From positions 1-64,000 of the forward strand of contig JACCGJ010001873.1 of assembly GCA_013407085.1 (NCBI GenBank): 64,000 bases of DNA, written 5' to 3'. Every line of letters begins with the position of its first letter. The stretch's first letter is position 1. A program made the translations under genes and the position numbers. This DNA comes from Atriophallophorus winterbourni. Lineage: Eukaryota > Platyhelminthes > Trematoda > Plagiorchiida > Microphallidae. Under the pieces are notes generated by a model. The model saw nothing but the letters and a program-made list of their open reading frames with translations. It made no database searches and was not told the origin of the DNA. Below, in pieces: positions 50,300 to 61,769 of the stretch.

Positions 50300-51235
50300 A
50301 ATTCAGACCAGCTGCACAAAAAGAAAGTATATAATGCTCGTTTTCGTGGCCATGCAACCAAATTTTGCTCATTATATTTCCGCCATTATCTGGCATATGA
50401 GTTGCAATTAAACACGTGTGATGATAAAATTTACCTAAATAATGAAAAGTGTTGTGATGTTTTAGAGGGTATAAACCTGTAGTGAGTTACATTCCTTCGC
50501 ACCTGGATAACAGGAAATAAGAGTGGGATGGTTTGTAATATCCTTCGGTAGGTGTCGACCAAGAATGCATGTCACAAACGCATGCTGCTTTCGTGTGATA
50601 ATTCAGTTCGATTCGGGAAACAAATTTTCCCAGAGCTGTCTCAACGATAAGTAATACTCGGTCAGTCGGTGGTACTTACTCGCTCTTGGTTTGACCTAAA
50701 TTCAGTAGTCGAAATCATTGCCTACGTTTTCATATACTTCACACTGTGATTCAAAGCGAGCGGTCAACAGCATTTTCTTCCATTTTCATGACGTTGATGA
50801 CAAGAACTTACATATCTTCGTCTTCGTGCTGCAAGTGCGTACGGAAAAATTCCGAATTATCTAATTTTACACTCCGTATAGTTGATCATTTAGAATTAAA
50901 CCGGCACCCATTCTATGCACGACTAAGAGAGTAAGGTATAACAATGATAAATTTCAGAGACATACAATCCATTTCAAAATTACCTTTTGTGCCAAACTGC
51001 AAGGTGTATCCAGAGAGAAATACCACGTGGTAATTCTTGAAGTGTCGTTTCCATACCGGCTATTATACTGTGATCTTTACAATTTTGGTGCAATGGAATT
51101 ACCATATGGATCGAAAAATATATGTGAATCATGAAATATGTATACTGAAGCATACAACAACGTGAAAACTTTGGTTGTTCTCTAATTACCTACCGTATGC
51201 GAATATATATACTTGCATTACGAAAAGCAATTTAC
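50300..51235. other. CNG intron 1, nothing recognised
   Basis: Sequence between the Penelope-type repeat and the donor of the pore exon; no feature assigned. Confidence 0.5.
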
Positions 51236-52262
51236 CTTGAAACTCCTTTTGTCCCGCACTGATATGCGTGATTATGTTGCTCACATGTCCCAGAATCGTA
51301 GCAAACAGCAAAATTCCTACAATCCTTTGAGCGATTTGAAACATATAATCCGCAGTATTCACCGGTTTTTGAATTAATCCAATCGAGAACAAACTCAACA
51401 TACCCCAGTAAAACGCGGCCACATATTCATCACTCGCAGCGGAAACACTTCCATTGTTCATCTTCGATCGATTTATAATCGATTGATCACTCACGAGATC
51501 GTTCCAGTATGGTTCAAAGCTTTCCACCGATTTGTTAAGGCAGCCTACCATCAATTTAGTAACACACGCATTCCAATGCAAAATCGTTAGATAGTAAAAC
51601 GTTAATTTCGCAGCTCTCATGATGTTTGGAAACGAAGCATGTCGCTCTACACGATCGAGGAACTGCCAAAATTTGTATATTTTACACATGCGGAATATCC
51701 GCAACATTGAATTGAATCCAATGGAGAGATAAAGAAAATCAAAAGGCAAAAGACACAAACAATCTATGTAGAACTGCGTAGAATTGAAGTAGTGTATCCG
51801 CATTCGTTTGCCGTTGTATTGCATGACTCCGTCTTCAAGGAAACCGGTCCTGAGGCTGACAATCATATCAACGATGTAAATGAAATCAGCGGAATAATCG
51901 AGAATGAACCATTGAATTAAATTGTTTGAATTGACCTCAGCAAAAGCATACCGATAAATGATGACCCACATATGGTATACAACCCAAAGAGTTATAATTC
52001 CACCCCAAAAATGTATCAATTTCCCTGACGGAGTGAAACAAACACCAGATGGCTGTTTGGATAACATGAGTAGAGTGGGAAGGGAAGAAAGTTTCTCTCC
52101 TTCACATTGTTTCTGTAAATTACTGTCCTCATTGGTTTCTGGATTCAAGTCGAGTTTAACGCTGGTCGAATAGTTTAATGGAGTTTGATCGGTGGAATCG
52201 TCCTTGGAATTTCTTTTCAGAGAACAGCAATCGGTATTTTTCCTTATTCGGAGCTGTAGCAT
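51236..52262 (-). CDS. CNG channel, exon 1: N-terminus, S1-S6 and pore
   Basis: Start chosen at the first ATG (52262) after an in-frame TGA at 52277-52275; donor gtaaat starts at 51235. It encodes 342 residues plus one base. S1 about 86-107, S2 116-137 (ending in the family motif RTGFLEDG), S3 163-183, S4 186-203 with basic residues every third place (R188, R191, K194, K197), S5 217-242 (HWNACV), pore loop 283-297, S6 304-333 (FATILGHVSNI). Between S4 and S5, SFPNIMR matches CNGA NYPNIFR. The filter reads LFSIGLIQKP where CNGA has TTIGETPPP, so the key pore glutamate is missing and Leu stands near it; the region is somewhat closer to CNGB (TIGGLPDP). CNG channels are cation channels of sensory and neuronal membranes opened by cGMP or cAMP. 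No promoter could be recognised. Confidence 0.93.
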
Positions 52263-52441
52263 ATTATCGCTCAATCATAACAGATTTATGTCCCGTTATG
52301 ATTGTGTTACAATGCACAATTCCACGTGATTCGGAATCTGTTTTTTTATGAACACGTTCCATATCTATTGGTTGACGCACAGTATAGTCGAATACGTCTC
52401 GACCAATGGCGTGCTTATAAAATTTAATTACTGAACCTAAT

Positions 52442-52497
52442 CTTACTGTCTCCACCTGATGACGGCAAACAGCCAGAAACCGGTAGTGGTGTGTAAG
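52442..52497 (+). ncRNA. Hammerhead ribozyme-like motif (family A), intact core
   Basis: Stem I distal CTTAC (52442-52446) pairs with GTAAG (52493-52497) and proximal CCAC (52452-52455) with GTGG (52486-52489), with an internal loop between. CTGATGA 52456-52462; stem II GGC/GCC with loop AAACA (52467-52471); GAA 52476-52478; palindromic stem III ACCGGT 52479-52484; cleavage-position A 52485. The 10.1-11.1 pair is C-A. It lies 180 bases upstream of the CNG start, antisense to it. The repeat extends over about 52430-52515. Confidence 0.75.
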
Positions 52498-52519
52498 TGC
52501 GGGGGATGTGAGCAATCCA

Positions 52520-53180
52520 ACACTTTAATTGCTTTTGTACATTAACTTTTTATTTAGCAATGCCCACAAAAAGCGATATTTTAGTGTATTCACTAATTAA
52601 TCGAGATTTAGGATGTGATTGTTTGGCATGCTCAAAACATTTTCATGAGGTATATGAAAACTAGCTGAAATATATTCAGTTGTATTTAGCCCGATTCATA
52701 TCATTTTTTACTCATTATGGGAAAGTTTTCAAGCTCTGTTTCGCCATTGTATCCAGGTTGGGAATGTACTAAGAAAAGAGCTCCCTACCCAATGGGTGAA
52801 TATTGTTAACGTGTACCACTTCTTCCAAATCGAATGGGGTTTAGCACCGTTCATATAAAACTCAGCCACTTAAAAAGAACAAAATAAACACATTAATTAA
52901 TCCATTATTTTTCAATCGACATTCATAGCATGTCTGTTTTAACATTCGGTCGCTTAATCGTTGAAAAAATTTTCTGAACTTCAGAAAATTGAAACATTTG
53001 CTGTTAGAAACTATAATTTTCTTTTCTCTTCCACTTGTGGAGTATAAGTGCGGCGAATCTAAGCAACACAGAATTAGTTTTAGTTTACATTAGCAATAAC
53101 AAGGATTCGGTGTGTAGAATTTGTTATTTTCTTGCAATTATCATTTATAGAAAACGCTGAGTTCAATAAAATTACAAAAT
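52520..53180. other. Stretch between two hammerhead copies, nothing recognised
   Basis: About 680 bases upstream of the CNG gene without a recognised element or promoter motif. Confidence 0.45.
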
Positions 53181-53205
53181 ATGTTCAAGGCTCACTGAAC
53201 CTGAT

Positions 53206-53261
53206 CTTACTGTCTCCACCTGATGACGGCAAACAGCCAGAAACCGGTAGTGGTGTGTAAG
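53206..53261 (+). ncRNA. Hammerhead ribozyme-like motif (family A), intact core, second copy
   Basis: Same bases as the 52442 motif in all core and stem positions read: CTTAC 53206-53210 with GTAAG 53257-53261, CCAC 53216-53219 with GTGG 53250-53253, CTGATGA 53220-53226, ACCGGT 53243-53248, cleavage-position A 53249. The two copies are 764 bases apart. The flank shares GGTTCAGTGAGCC (inverse strand) with the 241-base unit. Confidence 0.75.
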
Positions 53262-53409
53262 GGATGGGGATGTGAGCACCACAATACATTACAAAATATT
53301 TTCTTATTTTACATACAGTATTTAGTAATTCAAACACACATTCAGGTTTGTTTATAGTTTGTATTTCTCTAAGATAGACAGGAGAGGTCAATACAGTTGA
53401 TCACCCCCC

Positions 53410-54380
53410 TGCATGTTGCGCATGTGTTTTCATGCGCAGAATCCGCCACCAACCAGCTACCTGACAATCAGGCAGATTCACGGCAAAACGGTATATCTAG
53501 TATTATCAAAACAACAACAACCAGAAAAGATTAACCTCCTTTATGAAAAAAGAGGAATAGTGGACACTAAGACAGACAAACGCAAGGCAACCGGGATTCT
53601 TTCTAAAAGTGATTATAGAAATAAGACAGAGTCACACCGTCTGAAGTTTATTGAGAACCGACCATTATGAATAACCGTAAGAGGGTTGATTCAAGATACC
53701 AGCAAGGAATTAAGGAAAAACTTGGTCAGGAGTTATCAGTTCGTCGACTTGCAGATCATAGATGCCACAAGAGCTTAGTTAAGCGCCAATTGAACCAAGT
53801 TAAATATCCGCAACCAAAAACAGAAAAAGTTGGCGAGCTATGGTATCTTTACCGTATGTCAAAAAGGCCTCCAAAAAATAAGCGGAATCTTGAATAACGC
53901 AGGTATTAGAGTAACGTATAAGAGAAGTAGAACGTTCCGCTCCGTATTATGCATCTCACAGATAAGATCATTTAGGTTGTGCTACCAATTGTAATGTTCG
54001 AAATCATGCAATTGTTGCCCGGGTGTTTACCATTGAGTAAAATGTCTGGAGAAACTTTGCCCTAGGGTAAACGGACTAGAACGAATTGAAGCCACCCCGC
54101 TATCCCAGTGAATAGCAATCACTGATTCGGGATTCATGCACCCTAGCAGAACACGTGCTAGAAACGGGTAACAGCGTGGACCGGTTGTGAAATCTTATAT
54201 GGAAAGACATCACGCTGAGGCAGTTGAATTATCAAAGGCGGTGAACAAGGCAAATGAGGCGAATGTCTCAACAATCTGGCGTTCGGTTGTGCAGCGGATA
54301 AGGATTATAGTGCATAACACCTAATGTGTGCATGGAGTATATAAGCGGTGGTTCAGCGGAGGCTGTTCGCACCTACACAA
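53410..54380 (+). mobile_element. Penelope-like element, 3' half of the ORF, decayed
   Basis: The strongest block is LPYVKKASK then, after a one-base frameshift in the A run near 53875, ISGILNNAGIRVTYKRSRTF (about 53880-53940). It matches the region after the RT of Penelope-like elements (IPYVxxxSExIxRILKKxGIRVAFKP). Further on, decayed frames give HPAIPVNSN and HVLETGNSVD (about 54095-54165), like the end of their GIY-YIG endonuclease. Open frames at 53413-53670 and 53667-53897 probably cover the RT thumb but were not matched securely. It ends in a word set shared with 39220-39280. Confidence 0.7.
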
Positions 54381-54399
54381 AAAATAAACAATTTAGGAA

Positions 54400-54650
54400 T
54401 TAACGCAACATGCAGCGGGGTGATCAACTGTATTGACATCGCTTGTCTATTTTAGAGAACACAGGATTCGTCAAGAAAATGCCATTTAAACCTGAATCCT
54501 GTTCGCACCGACAACCTTGGTCCGTCGAAGCTTCTATGTTCAAAATACGAAACGCTATCAAAATCTCTGCTCTAACCGATTCATTGCGAATTTCTTTTCA
54601 TGAAATCAAGTTTCTTTCGGAATCAGCCAATGTGAATCGATTTCAGTGAT
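54400..54650 (+). repeat. Terminal repeat of the Penelope-like element with decayed hammerhead
   Basis: Contains ACCTGAATCCTGTTCGCACC and, at 54515-54568, CTTGGT, CCGTCGA (CTGACGA expected), AGCTTCT, then ACGAAACGC. Shares TTTAAACCTGAATCCTGTTC (inverse strand) with 56760 and CTCTAACCGATTCATTGCGA with 59690. Hammerheads in the terminal repeats of Penelope-like elements are known. Confidence 0.6.
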
Positions 54651-54659
54651 TCGTTTAAA

Positions 54660-56700
54660 ACGCCACAACATTTCGATATTAAAATCTGCTCTCATTGTTT
54701 TTAAGTTTTATAACACTAACCTTTTCTTTGTGTCTTGTAAGTAAGTTGAATATTTTCATCCTCGATTAAAGTGACACAGTACTAAGAAAGAGAGGAAGAA
54801 GAATATAAATCTTTAGTAGAAAATAATAGAAATTTTAACCTGAGATTATGTAACAAACGGACAAATAACAACTAAAAATAGCAACAACAGAAATTTTCTA
54901 ACGGCTACATCCTTTTTACAAAGCTATCTTGAGGCAAATCAAATGGAGCACTTTTGATGTAAAGGCATTCTTGATGTGAAATGTTCGCTTGATGTAGATG
55001 CATACAAAAGTTTTAGAAAGATGTCGAGAACTTGGTAGGAATTTCAAGGGATAGTAAGATACACATATCGACCACATGAAACAAACGTTGTTTCAAAATT
55101 CTTTCTATGACACCTTTATTAAAGATAGAATGAGGTTTATGAAAAATGCAGAAGAGTAGCATTTAAATTTGGTAAGCTACACGAGTTTTCAACGTGAAAA
55201 CTCAGTTTGGAAATGAGAACGTAAAAATTGAGGATGTATAAGATTCAACTGAAGCGGCCAAGTTATTTTATGACAACGGTAAGGCCTATATATTCCTTGC
55301 AATAATCCCTATGCTAAGGTCTTTGGACTTAAATTTAGATTGCAAAAGATTACTAGGAAAGCGTCAAGCCTATCATCAAGCTCATATAAAAAGTCAAATT
55401 TAACTATTTTTCTGAGCAAACATACCATTTCTTATCAGGTTTTAATCTCCTCCTCGGCAACAGTCAATACTTTTGACGATGAAATCCGAAACTTTGTATA
55501 TACAATGAAAATATATCCTCAGCTTATGCGAAAATAATTTCCGAGGATGGCTACAAATACGGTGATGAGTATGATGGAAAGAAAGATGGAGGAATAATCA
55601 CTATATGATGACGTCCTTCCACAGTTGGTATGTAAATGTTTTTTTTTAAATTACTGTCATTTATCTATAATTTATCCTCAAAACAATTAGATAGAATTTT
55701 CGGCATAGTATGGTACAGGTCGTGCCAATGCGCATCATATCGCCACCCGTATGGCATCTTTCATAAATTATAGATCGATACTTGATCTGATGCAGCGGTT
55801 TTCTGTGCGCGAATAATTATTATCACCACGATTGAAAATCTAACTAATTTACAACTTGGTGTTGTGCAAAAAAGTTTGCATGCTTTAAACATGCAGCAGT
55901 TAATCAGAATTAAACTGTCTTGTGCGCAGCGTGTAGAATTTGACTGAAGTAGATCTACATACATTGTTTTTACTATTCTTGTTGACATCAACCAAATTTG
56001 ATCTTCGGGGAATTCGTCTGCTTTCGTTATTTGACCAAATTTGTTGCTTTTTGCTTCCATTCGAGCCACGCGGACCTCGTCAATTACAGATGGTCCAATT
56101 AGGCTAACACACTATGATTGAAAATTTCAGTAATTACAATTTTTATTGCAGCAAATTTCGTTCAGTTTAGGCCAGTGCAACAGTAAACAACTGCAGTTTT
56201 TCCACCTGTCCCAACGTAAAATGTCGCATATTCAGTTCAACGTCCGAAAAAATCATGCCACATGAAAAACCACCGAATGTTGATTATGTAACCCATAAAA
56301 TTTGAAACGAAAGGGAGAATTATTGTTTGTTACGTCAACAAGAAAATGATAATACTACTGGTGATACTGATGATGCAGATGTTAATTTCATTTGTCATGA
56401 CTCCGCGTCAAGATTGATGGCATCCAAATTCAAACACATGTAAAACAAGGTGAAATTAGAATCAAGCACAAAACTATTCATCATTATCTGTAAGTCAGAA
56501 AAAAGTTTTCTTTTCGACAGACTTGTTAAAACGTTTAACACAATGGAGATTTATAAAAATTATCGTCCTTTACAATTAATTGTTTTTCAAGAATAATATC
56601 AGTTTAATTAACATTAATATGTTCTGTTAAATAACATGGTAAAAAACAGCTAGATATGCGAAATCTGAGGCCGACCGGGAATTCACACACATGAAAAGAA
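54660..56700. other. Intergenic stretch, two unassigned frames
   Basis: A minus-strand frame at 56105-55761 (MEAKSNKFGQITKADEFP and onward) has protein-like composition in its first 50 residues but no domain was recognised and no splice sites support it. The plus-strand frame 55340-55537 is similar. Either could be old transposon sequence. Confidence 0.35.
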
Positions 56701-56714
56701 ATTTTGCAGATTTT

Positions 56715-56800
56715 TTGTAACGCTTCTGACACAGAAGCTTCGTCAGACCAAGGGTATCAGCACGAACAGGATTCAGGTTTAAAAGGCAAAAAGTACATCT
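56715..56800 (-). repeat. Penelope-type hammerhead repeat, decayed
   Basis: Minus strand: ACCCTTGGT, CTGACGA (about 56743-56737), AGCTTCTGTGTCAGAAGC, then GTTAC directly. The GAAAC segment found in sister copies is missing, which removes the catalytic G12-A14. The flank GGATTCAGGTTTAAAAGGC matches 54484-54500 inverted. Confidence 0.6.
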
Positions 56801-56804
56801 GGTC

Positions 56805-58235
56805 GGATGGTAAAAGAATTATCTAAAATTATTATTAGAGATTATTATCAATCGTACAAATATACTTGTCCATCTAGTGGCCATCTAATGACTTTTAAAA
56901 GCGTCAATAATTTTAGATTGTACCGCGTGAGTCGTTAGAGTCTCCCACAATAGCGCACTGCGAATAGAAAATGCTTATTCGCAGCAGTTTAAAATGCTAT
57001 GCTGGTGGCAGTGTTTAAGCGTCATAGGTGGTATATTTTCTGAATGGCAAGTTTGACTTAATCACAATTCTGTACATCAAATAAGATCAAATACCCTCGA
57101 AATGACGAGGCTCAATTTTAATGCGGAACGTTACCAAAACTGCTATTACTAATTCTTCAACTATTTTCCACTGCTACGCTTTCATGATATTTCATAATAT
57201 ATAATTGAATACATCGCTAACTGGTGTTTGTCGAAAAAGATTAGATTGTGCGCGACTGAGAGGGTAGAGCCGACTGCATGAATCTCTATAATGGCAATAA
57301 ATAAACAACTTCCCTGACAATCAACTTGATGGAAATGTCAGACAATTTTTTCAGTCTGTGATTTCGCGACGATATCTCCGGGAATTCGGAAACGTTATTT
57401 TCTAACAGATTTTATTTGCGAATATTTTTAGCAGTTCCTAACGGTAGCACTGATCCAGCCGCAGGTTTTTCAAAATTATTTGGAAGTATAACATCAAAGA
57501 TGTGAGAAACTATGAAGTATTGTGGGACCAATGAGCTATGGGTCTTTTCGCGAAAATATTATATTTCGGATTAGGAAACATTGTGAATAGTTTTAAAATG
57601 ACGTGTTCATTATTGATCTCACGGTTGTAAACATTTACGTATTGGCCATTCACTGAAACAAGTGATGATTTTCATGCTTCAAAATTTCTTTTATCTGCAA
57701 GTTAACTTTATTGCATTCTTCATCAATGAATGACTAAGGGGTGCATCAGCAATCAATTATTCTATAATCGACTAAACTTTTGTTGAAAAAACACATGAAT
57801 AGAACGGAAGAGCTCTCTTCATTATCGATGTATCACGTCATGCTTTAAAATACAATCGTAAGAAAATGAAATTGGATCTGCTCAGCACCAACCATTAAAC
57901 AAAATCAATGTCACCTGTTCTTACTCAAAAAAATTTTCGGTCGGTATAAATGCTAGCAAGGGCAATGATAAATCACAAATTTATCGTTCCTGGACATTTC
58001 TTCTGTCTGCAGATTATAATCAAAATCTCTTTAGCTATCCTCAAGATATTTCATTCAAGTCTTCTTGATAGGTTTCAAAGAAACGTGTAAATGATTGTGA
58101 AGGCGTCCTCTGGTTTTGCACGTTGGCCCGTACCAATCAGATGGGGTATAATCGAACTCGTCACCTTATTAGAACGACCTTTCTTCCAAGCAACAATTCA
58201 AGAACCATAGGATGGTCTTGAAATGTAAAGTGTAT
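56805..58235. other. Intergenic stretch, nothing recognised
   Basis: No coding frame or repeat copy identified. Confidence 0.5.
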
Positions 58236-58239
58236 AAAC

Positions 58240-58660
58240 AAGATACCATAGGATGGTTAGCATTGTAAATGTAAGTTCGGGAAACAAGATATAATTCAAT
58301 GAAAAAGCGTCTAATTTCGTTTTAAAGTCATGCAAGCTAAGAGTGAGCAACTGTAGTTGCAAGTTCCAATGCAAACAGTAGAGTGAGCATACTGTAGTTC
58401 AGCAAACTGTTCAACAATTGAAACAAAACAGACAGGATAAAAATAACTTCTACAGTTCAGTCGGCAACGGGGTACCACCAGCACATATGCATGAGTCAGA
58501 TAATTTATCGTATCCCTTCGCGTGAATAATTCCCGCATTGGTGATGCTCAGTTTTTGCGTCGTACGCTCAATGTATCCCACTTCACAGAAGCTGATGAAT
58601 GAAAAAATACACCTGGAGTTTGTCTGACGAGGTATCTGGTAGTTTAGCTGCAGTCTGACC
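58240..58660 (-). mobile_element. CR1-like LINE RT C-terminus, decayed
   Basis: Minus-strand words FTRRDTINYLTHAYVLVV, then PVCFVSIVEQF and AHSTVCIGTCN, follow the same order as the element end at 47630-47780 (FTRMYTRNY, THEYVL, PCLFYLEQF). The flanking CGTGAATAAT and CTAATTTCGTTTTAAA stretches occur in both. It is a second copy of that CR1 subfamily's 3' end. Confidence 0.65.
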
Positions 58661-58849
58661 ACCGGCTAACATCGATATCGGCCGACTTATCTTAAGTAAT
58701 AACCATGGTATAATCTAGAATTGACTTCGTCAGGTCATTCGAAGCCTATTCGCGTTTCCTGTTCTAACGTTGTTGACACAAGCTTTAGGACACTTCATGC
58801 AGCATTAACCATGTGTTCCCTCGCGTTTCACATCCAATTTACGCATCTA

Positions 58850-59170
58850 TCCTACTTGATCGTCGAGGTCAATCTGTTCAACGCTAATCGCGTTCACCCA
58901 AGAATCCCACAACACAAGAAAACGCGCGATACAACGAACAAAACACAAGCCTATTGATGAGGCGAATCAATTAACCGCAACACTGTCCTGAAACGTCTCT
59001 CTCTCGGTTGTCACTTCGATCTAAATTGTCAATCAATTTCAGGCCATCCGGTACGCTTCAAGCCTTCACCGCACAGGGCTCGTTTGACTGACCTTCACAA
59101 ACTGCAGAGGGTGATGTTGTCCTCATGCTAACGATGAGGCTTTCGCTCGAACTGTTCTAATGCAATTCTT
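58850..59170 (-). repeat. Family D dispersed repeat, inverted copy
   Basis: Minus strand shows GAAGAATTGCATTAGAACAG, GCTTGAAGCGTACCGGATGG, GACAATTTAGATCGAAGTGA, TTGTGTTGTGGGATTCTTGG and GCGATTAGCGTTGAACAG in the order of the other copies. Confidence 0.65.
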
Positions 59171-59404
59171 CCTAAATGCGAATTATTACAGGTTCGCTAT
59201 TGTCACGATCGATCCTTTCGTCGCTTCCTGATATACCGGAGGTTGGTTTTCTTCATATTTTCTGAAAGCTCGTGATAAACACTCATCGCTAATTCACTTC
59301 GCACGTCCACATTACCAATTGATTTTTTTAAATGTTTGGTGTTAATCAGACCCAGTTCTACATTTTCCAAACTGGACATAAAATACAGAAATTGAGATCT
59401 TTTG

Positions 59405-59730
59405 CTTCATTGAAGGTTGGCACGATCAATCTTATCCAACAGTGGCATACAAGCGCAACTTATTAACCACGTCAGTTATGAACTTTTACTCGTGTGAGCC
59501 GCAGTCTCAACCGATCTTGACTGCGTTCATTGTTACACGGTTGGTGTATTAGGCAAATCGGCCACTAACCCTGGCTATGCCCACATGACTTGGCACTCCT
59601 GGGCTAACTGTAGTCTTTTTAGTGGTGAGGTTAAACAGAGGTGGTGGATGGAGCGCTTGCTAATCATCCTTCATCTGATGAAAAAACTGATCTAACCGAT
59701 TTCATTCGAATTTCTTCGCATAATCACTAC
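59405..59730 (+). repeat. Fragments of hammerhead repeat families
   Basis: 59412-59470 matches a family B body (GTTGGCACGATCAATCTTAT, CATACAAGCGCAACTT). 59690-59715 (ATCTAACCGATTTCATTCGA) matches the terminal repeat at 54570. No core is preserved. Confidence 0.45.
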
Positions 59731-59734
59731 ACGA

Positions 59735-60650
59735 TTGATCTAAAACAGATTACAATTAATTGGATTAATTTTAGCTTATAGTCTGTCAAAACTATAGCGA
59801 TATTCGTGGAATGGAAATTTTCCATTAATTATATTTACCAAAAGGCGAACGTCCGTATTTCATTCATTTAAATCGTGCGCAGACTGAAATCGCGTCATCA
59901 ATTGATTAATTTTGTTTAATTAATTGACAAAAAATTTGTGTTTCAGGGAATGGGAGCTGAATAACCGAACCGGAACAGTTATTATTGAAACCAGACGGTG
60001 ATTCAGCTTTATAAGGAGGAAAATACCCATCAAATGAGCTTAAGCGAAAACACGCATCTACATATCCATATTCATTTTCACAACCGTAAACCGCTATAGT
60101 AACAACCAAGTTGGAGTAGCTTTATAAATCTAGTTAATATTTCCATGTCAGTTGTATTTGAAGTGTTGTATGTTGGTCGAAATCTCGGTGAATATATAAT
60201 GGAATGATGATGCCACACAATTTTGTTTTATGAATACTCCACTGCAGTCCTAGCCAACGAATTCAAATATTTTCATTAATCGTCTGATCCTACATTCTAC
60301 TTCGAAACGCGGCAAACTACATCGAATGAAGCAATACGAATGATGCGCTGAGGACTGAATGAGGTATAGACAGATAACAAAACAATAAATGCGATTTATA
60401 GCTTTGTGTTTCTTATAAATTGCTGTGCACTTCACGAGTCTGAGGTTTGTGTATTATTTGAACTCCCGTAGGTGAGAATGCCTGAAAAATTAATTAGCAA
60501 AACGCTTAAATGAAAATATTAAATTGTTTGTAGCATCGTCCATAAAAGACGTTTCCGATGTTTCAAAATGAACATACTGGTGAACAAAGTTGTTCTTCAA
60601 CAGCAGCAGTGTTCAAATCCGAAACCACAAAGTGTTTTGCGGCCAAGAGC
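59735..60650. other. Intergenic stretch, nothing recognised
   Basis: No supported feature. Confidence 0.5.
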
Positions 60651-60659
60651 TGAAGAAGT

Positions 60660-60940
60660 TTATAAATGACGAATACAATTTTCCGCAATTTGACATCATA
60701 AAAGGTTTTGTACCTGTTCGTATCCATGAGGTGATGTTTTTCGTCCCATTCGGTCAATGTCGACCATAAATGCTTCTGAAATGCAGAGCATTCAGCTTCA
60801 GTTCGTGTATTGCGTGCAATGTCGAGGTTTCACTGCGGTACATTAGTGAATTTAGTACGCACACGTTGTATACCATCGTCCTTGTATTTACTGTCAGGTG
60901 TTGATGGTAATATCAAGAACATCGAGGCTTGAAACAAATT
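60660..60940 (-). mobile_element. LINE reverse-transcriptase C-terminal remnant
   Basis: Minus-strand RTMVYNVCVLNSLMYRSETS followed by HELKLNALHFRSIYG (about 60890-60770) matches the widespread LINE block TKxxxYxACVLSxLLYGxETWT with KLNxFHLRCLRRI. One stop lies in HxPNGTKN. Only this segment remains. It probably belongs to the same RTE-like group as 4650-5130 and 18930-20850, which this window cannot show. Confidence 0.65.
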
Positions 60941-61594
60941 CGTGCATACTGTTGTTTTTCCCACATTTATACCGAGTATCGTGAGAAGGAAGCTGTCCTC
61001 CACATCTGCTTTAGCTCCGTTTATTTAATCTTTTGCATAGCAGACCATAACGACAAAGGGGCTGTGAGTAAACGTGGTTGCTTTACCTCGAGCGGTGAAT
61101 ATTATATTTTTCCACACAAAAATGCATACAGTAATGATATTTGAAACGAACCTGTGAAAAGGCGTACTCTAAATTTTTTCAGCGCTATATATCCGTAAAA
61201 AATTGGGATTTATCTTGAATTTACCATAAGCCTAATCTATACCACGATTCTTATATTTATACTCGCTTTAAAGATTGATATTTTCATCACTGCGTGGGAG
61301 AAATTCAAAGCTTTGCGGTGTTGTTTTCGCCATTTATTAATCACTCATATTCTGTTTTACTAGATTAGGTTATACTGCCTTTGAAGTGGAAAAATTACAT
61401 ATTTTGTTTCAAACCCTTAGTTAAATTCTAAATAATGCTATTTATCTCCCCTAGGATTCTGATCATACACTCTTTACCCGATCAGTTCAAGTAGCACAAA
61501 ACTGTTGTTAATTTGGTTGTTTGATAGAGAAGCATGTAAATAACGTTATTTTTTTCAAGCCAATGCCTTTAACAGTATCATTGTTGTGTGTGCG

Positions 61595-61760
61595 TGTTCA
61601 ACTATTTGAACGCGTTGGTGCTGACGGTCTTATCCAACGCTGGTTTCACAGTTCAAACGGTTTGCCTTTTCTCCGCGGCTTCAAAGAATGCGGATCCTAA
61701 TTGTCCCCTCTTTATCTGATGATGACGATAAATGTCGTCAGGTATGCATTTGTATGTGAT
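61595..61760 (+). repeat. Family B hammerhead repeat, decayed
   Basis: Body words GTTGGTGCTGACGGTCTTAT, CCAACGCTGG and GCGGATCCTAATTGT lead to CTGATGA at 61712-61718, followed by a perfect 6-base hairpin TGACGA/TCGTCA, but GAAAC is absent. Confidence 0.5.
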
Positions 61761-61769
61761 CGGAAAGTA

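Noticed and set aside
52263..52274. Earlier non-ATG start (TTG) for the CNG channel
   Set aside because: The in-frame ATG at 52262 is four codons later. Eukaryotic initiation at TTG is unlikely, and an in-frame TGA lies directly upstream.
61712..61736. Perfect hairpin TGACGA/TCGTCA as a new structured RNA
   Set aside because: It sits inside a decayed family B copy and is more simply explained as mutated stem II sequence.
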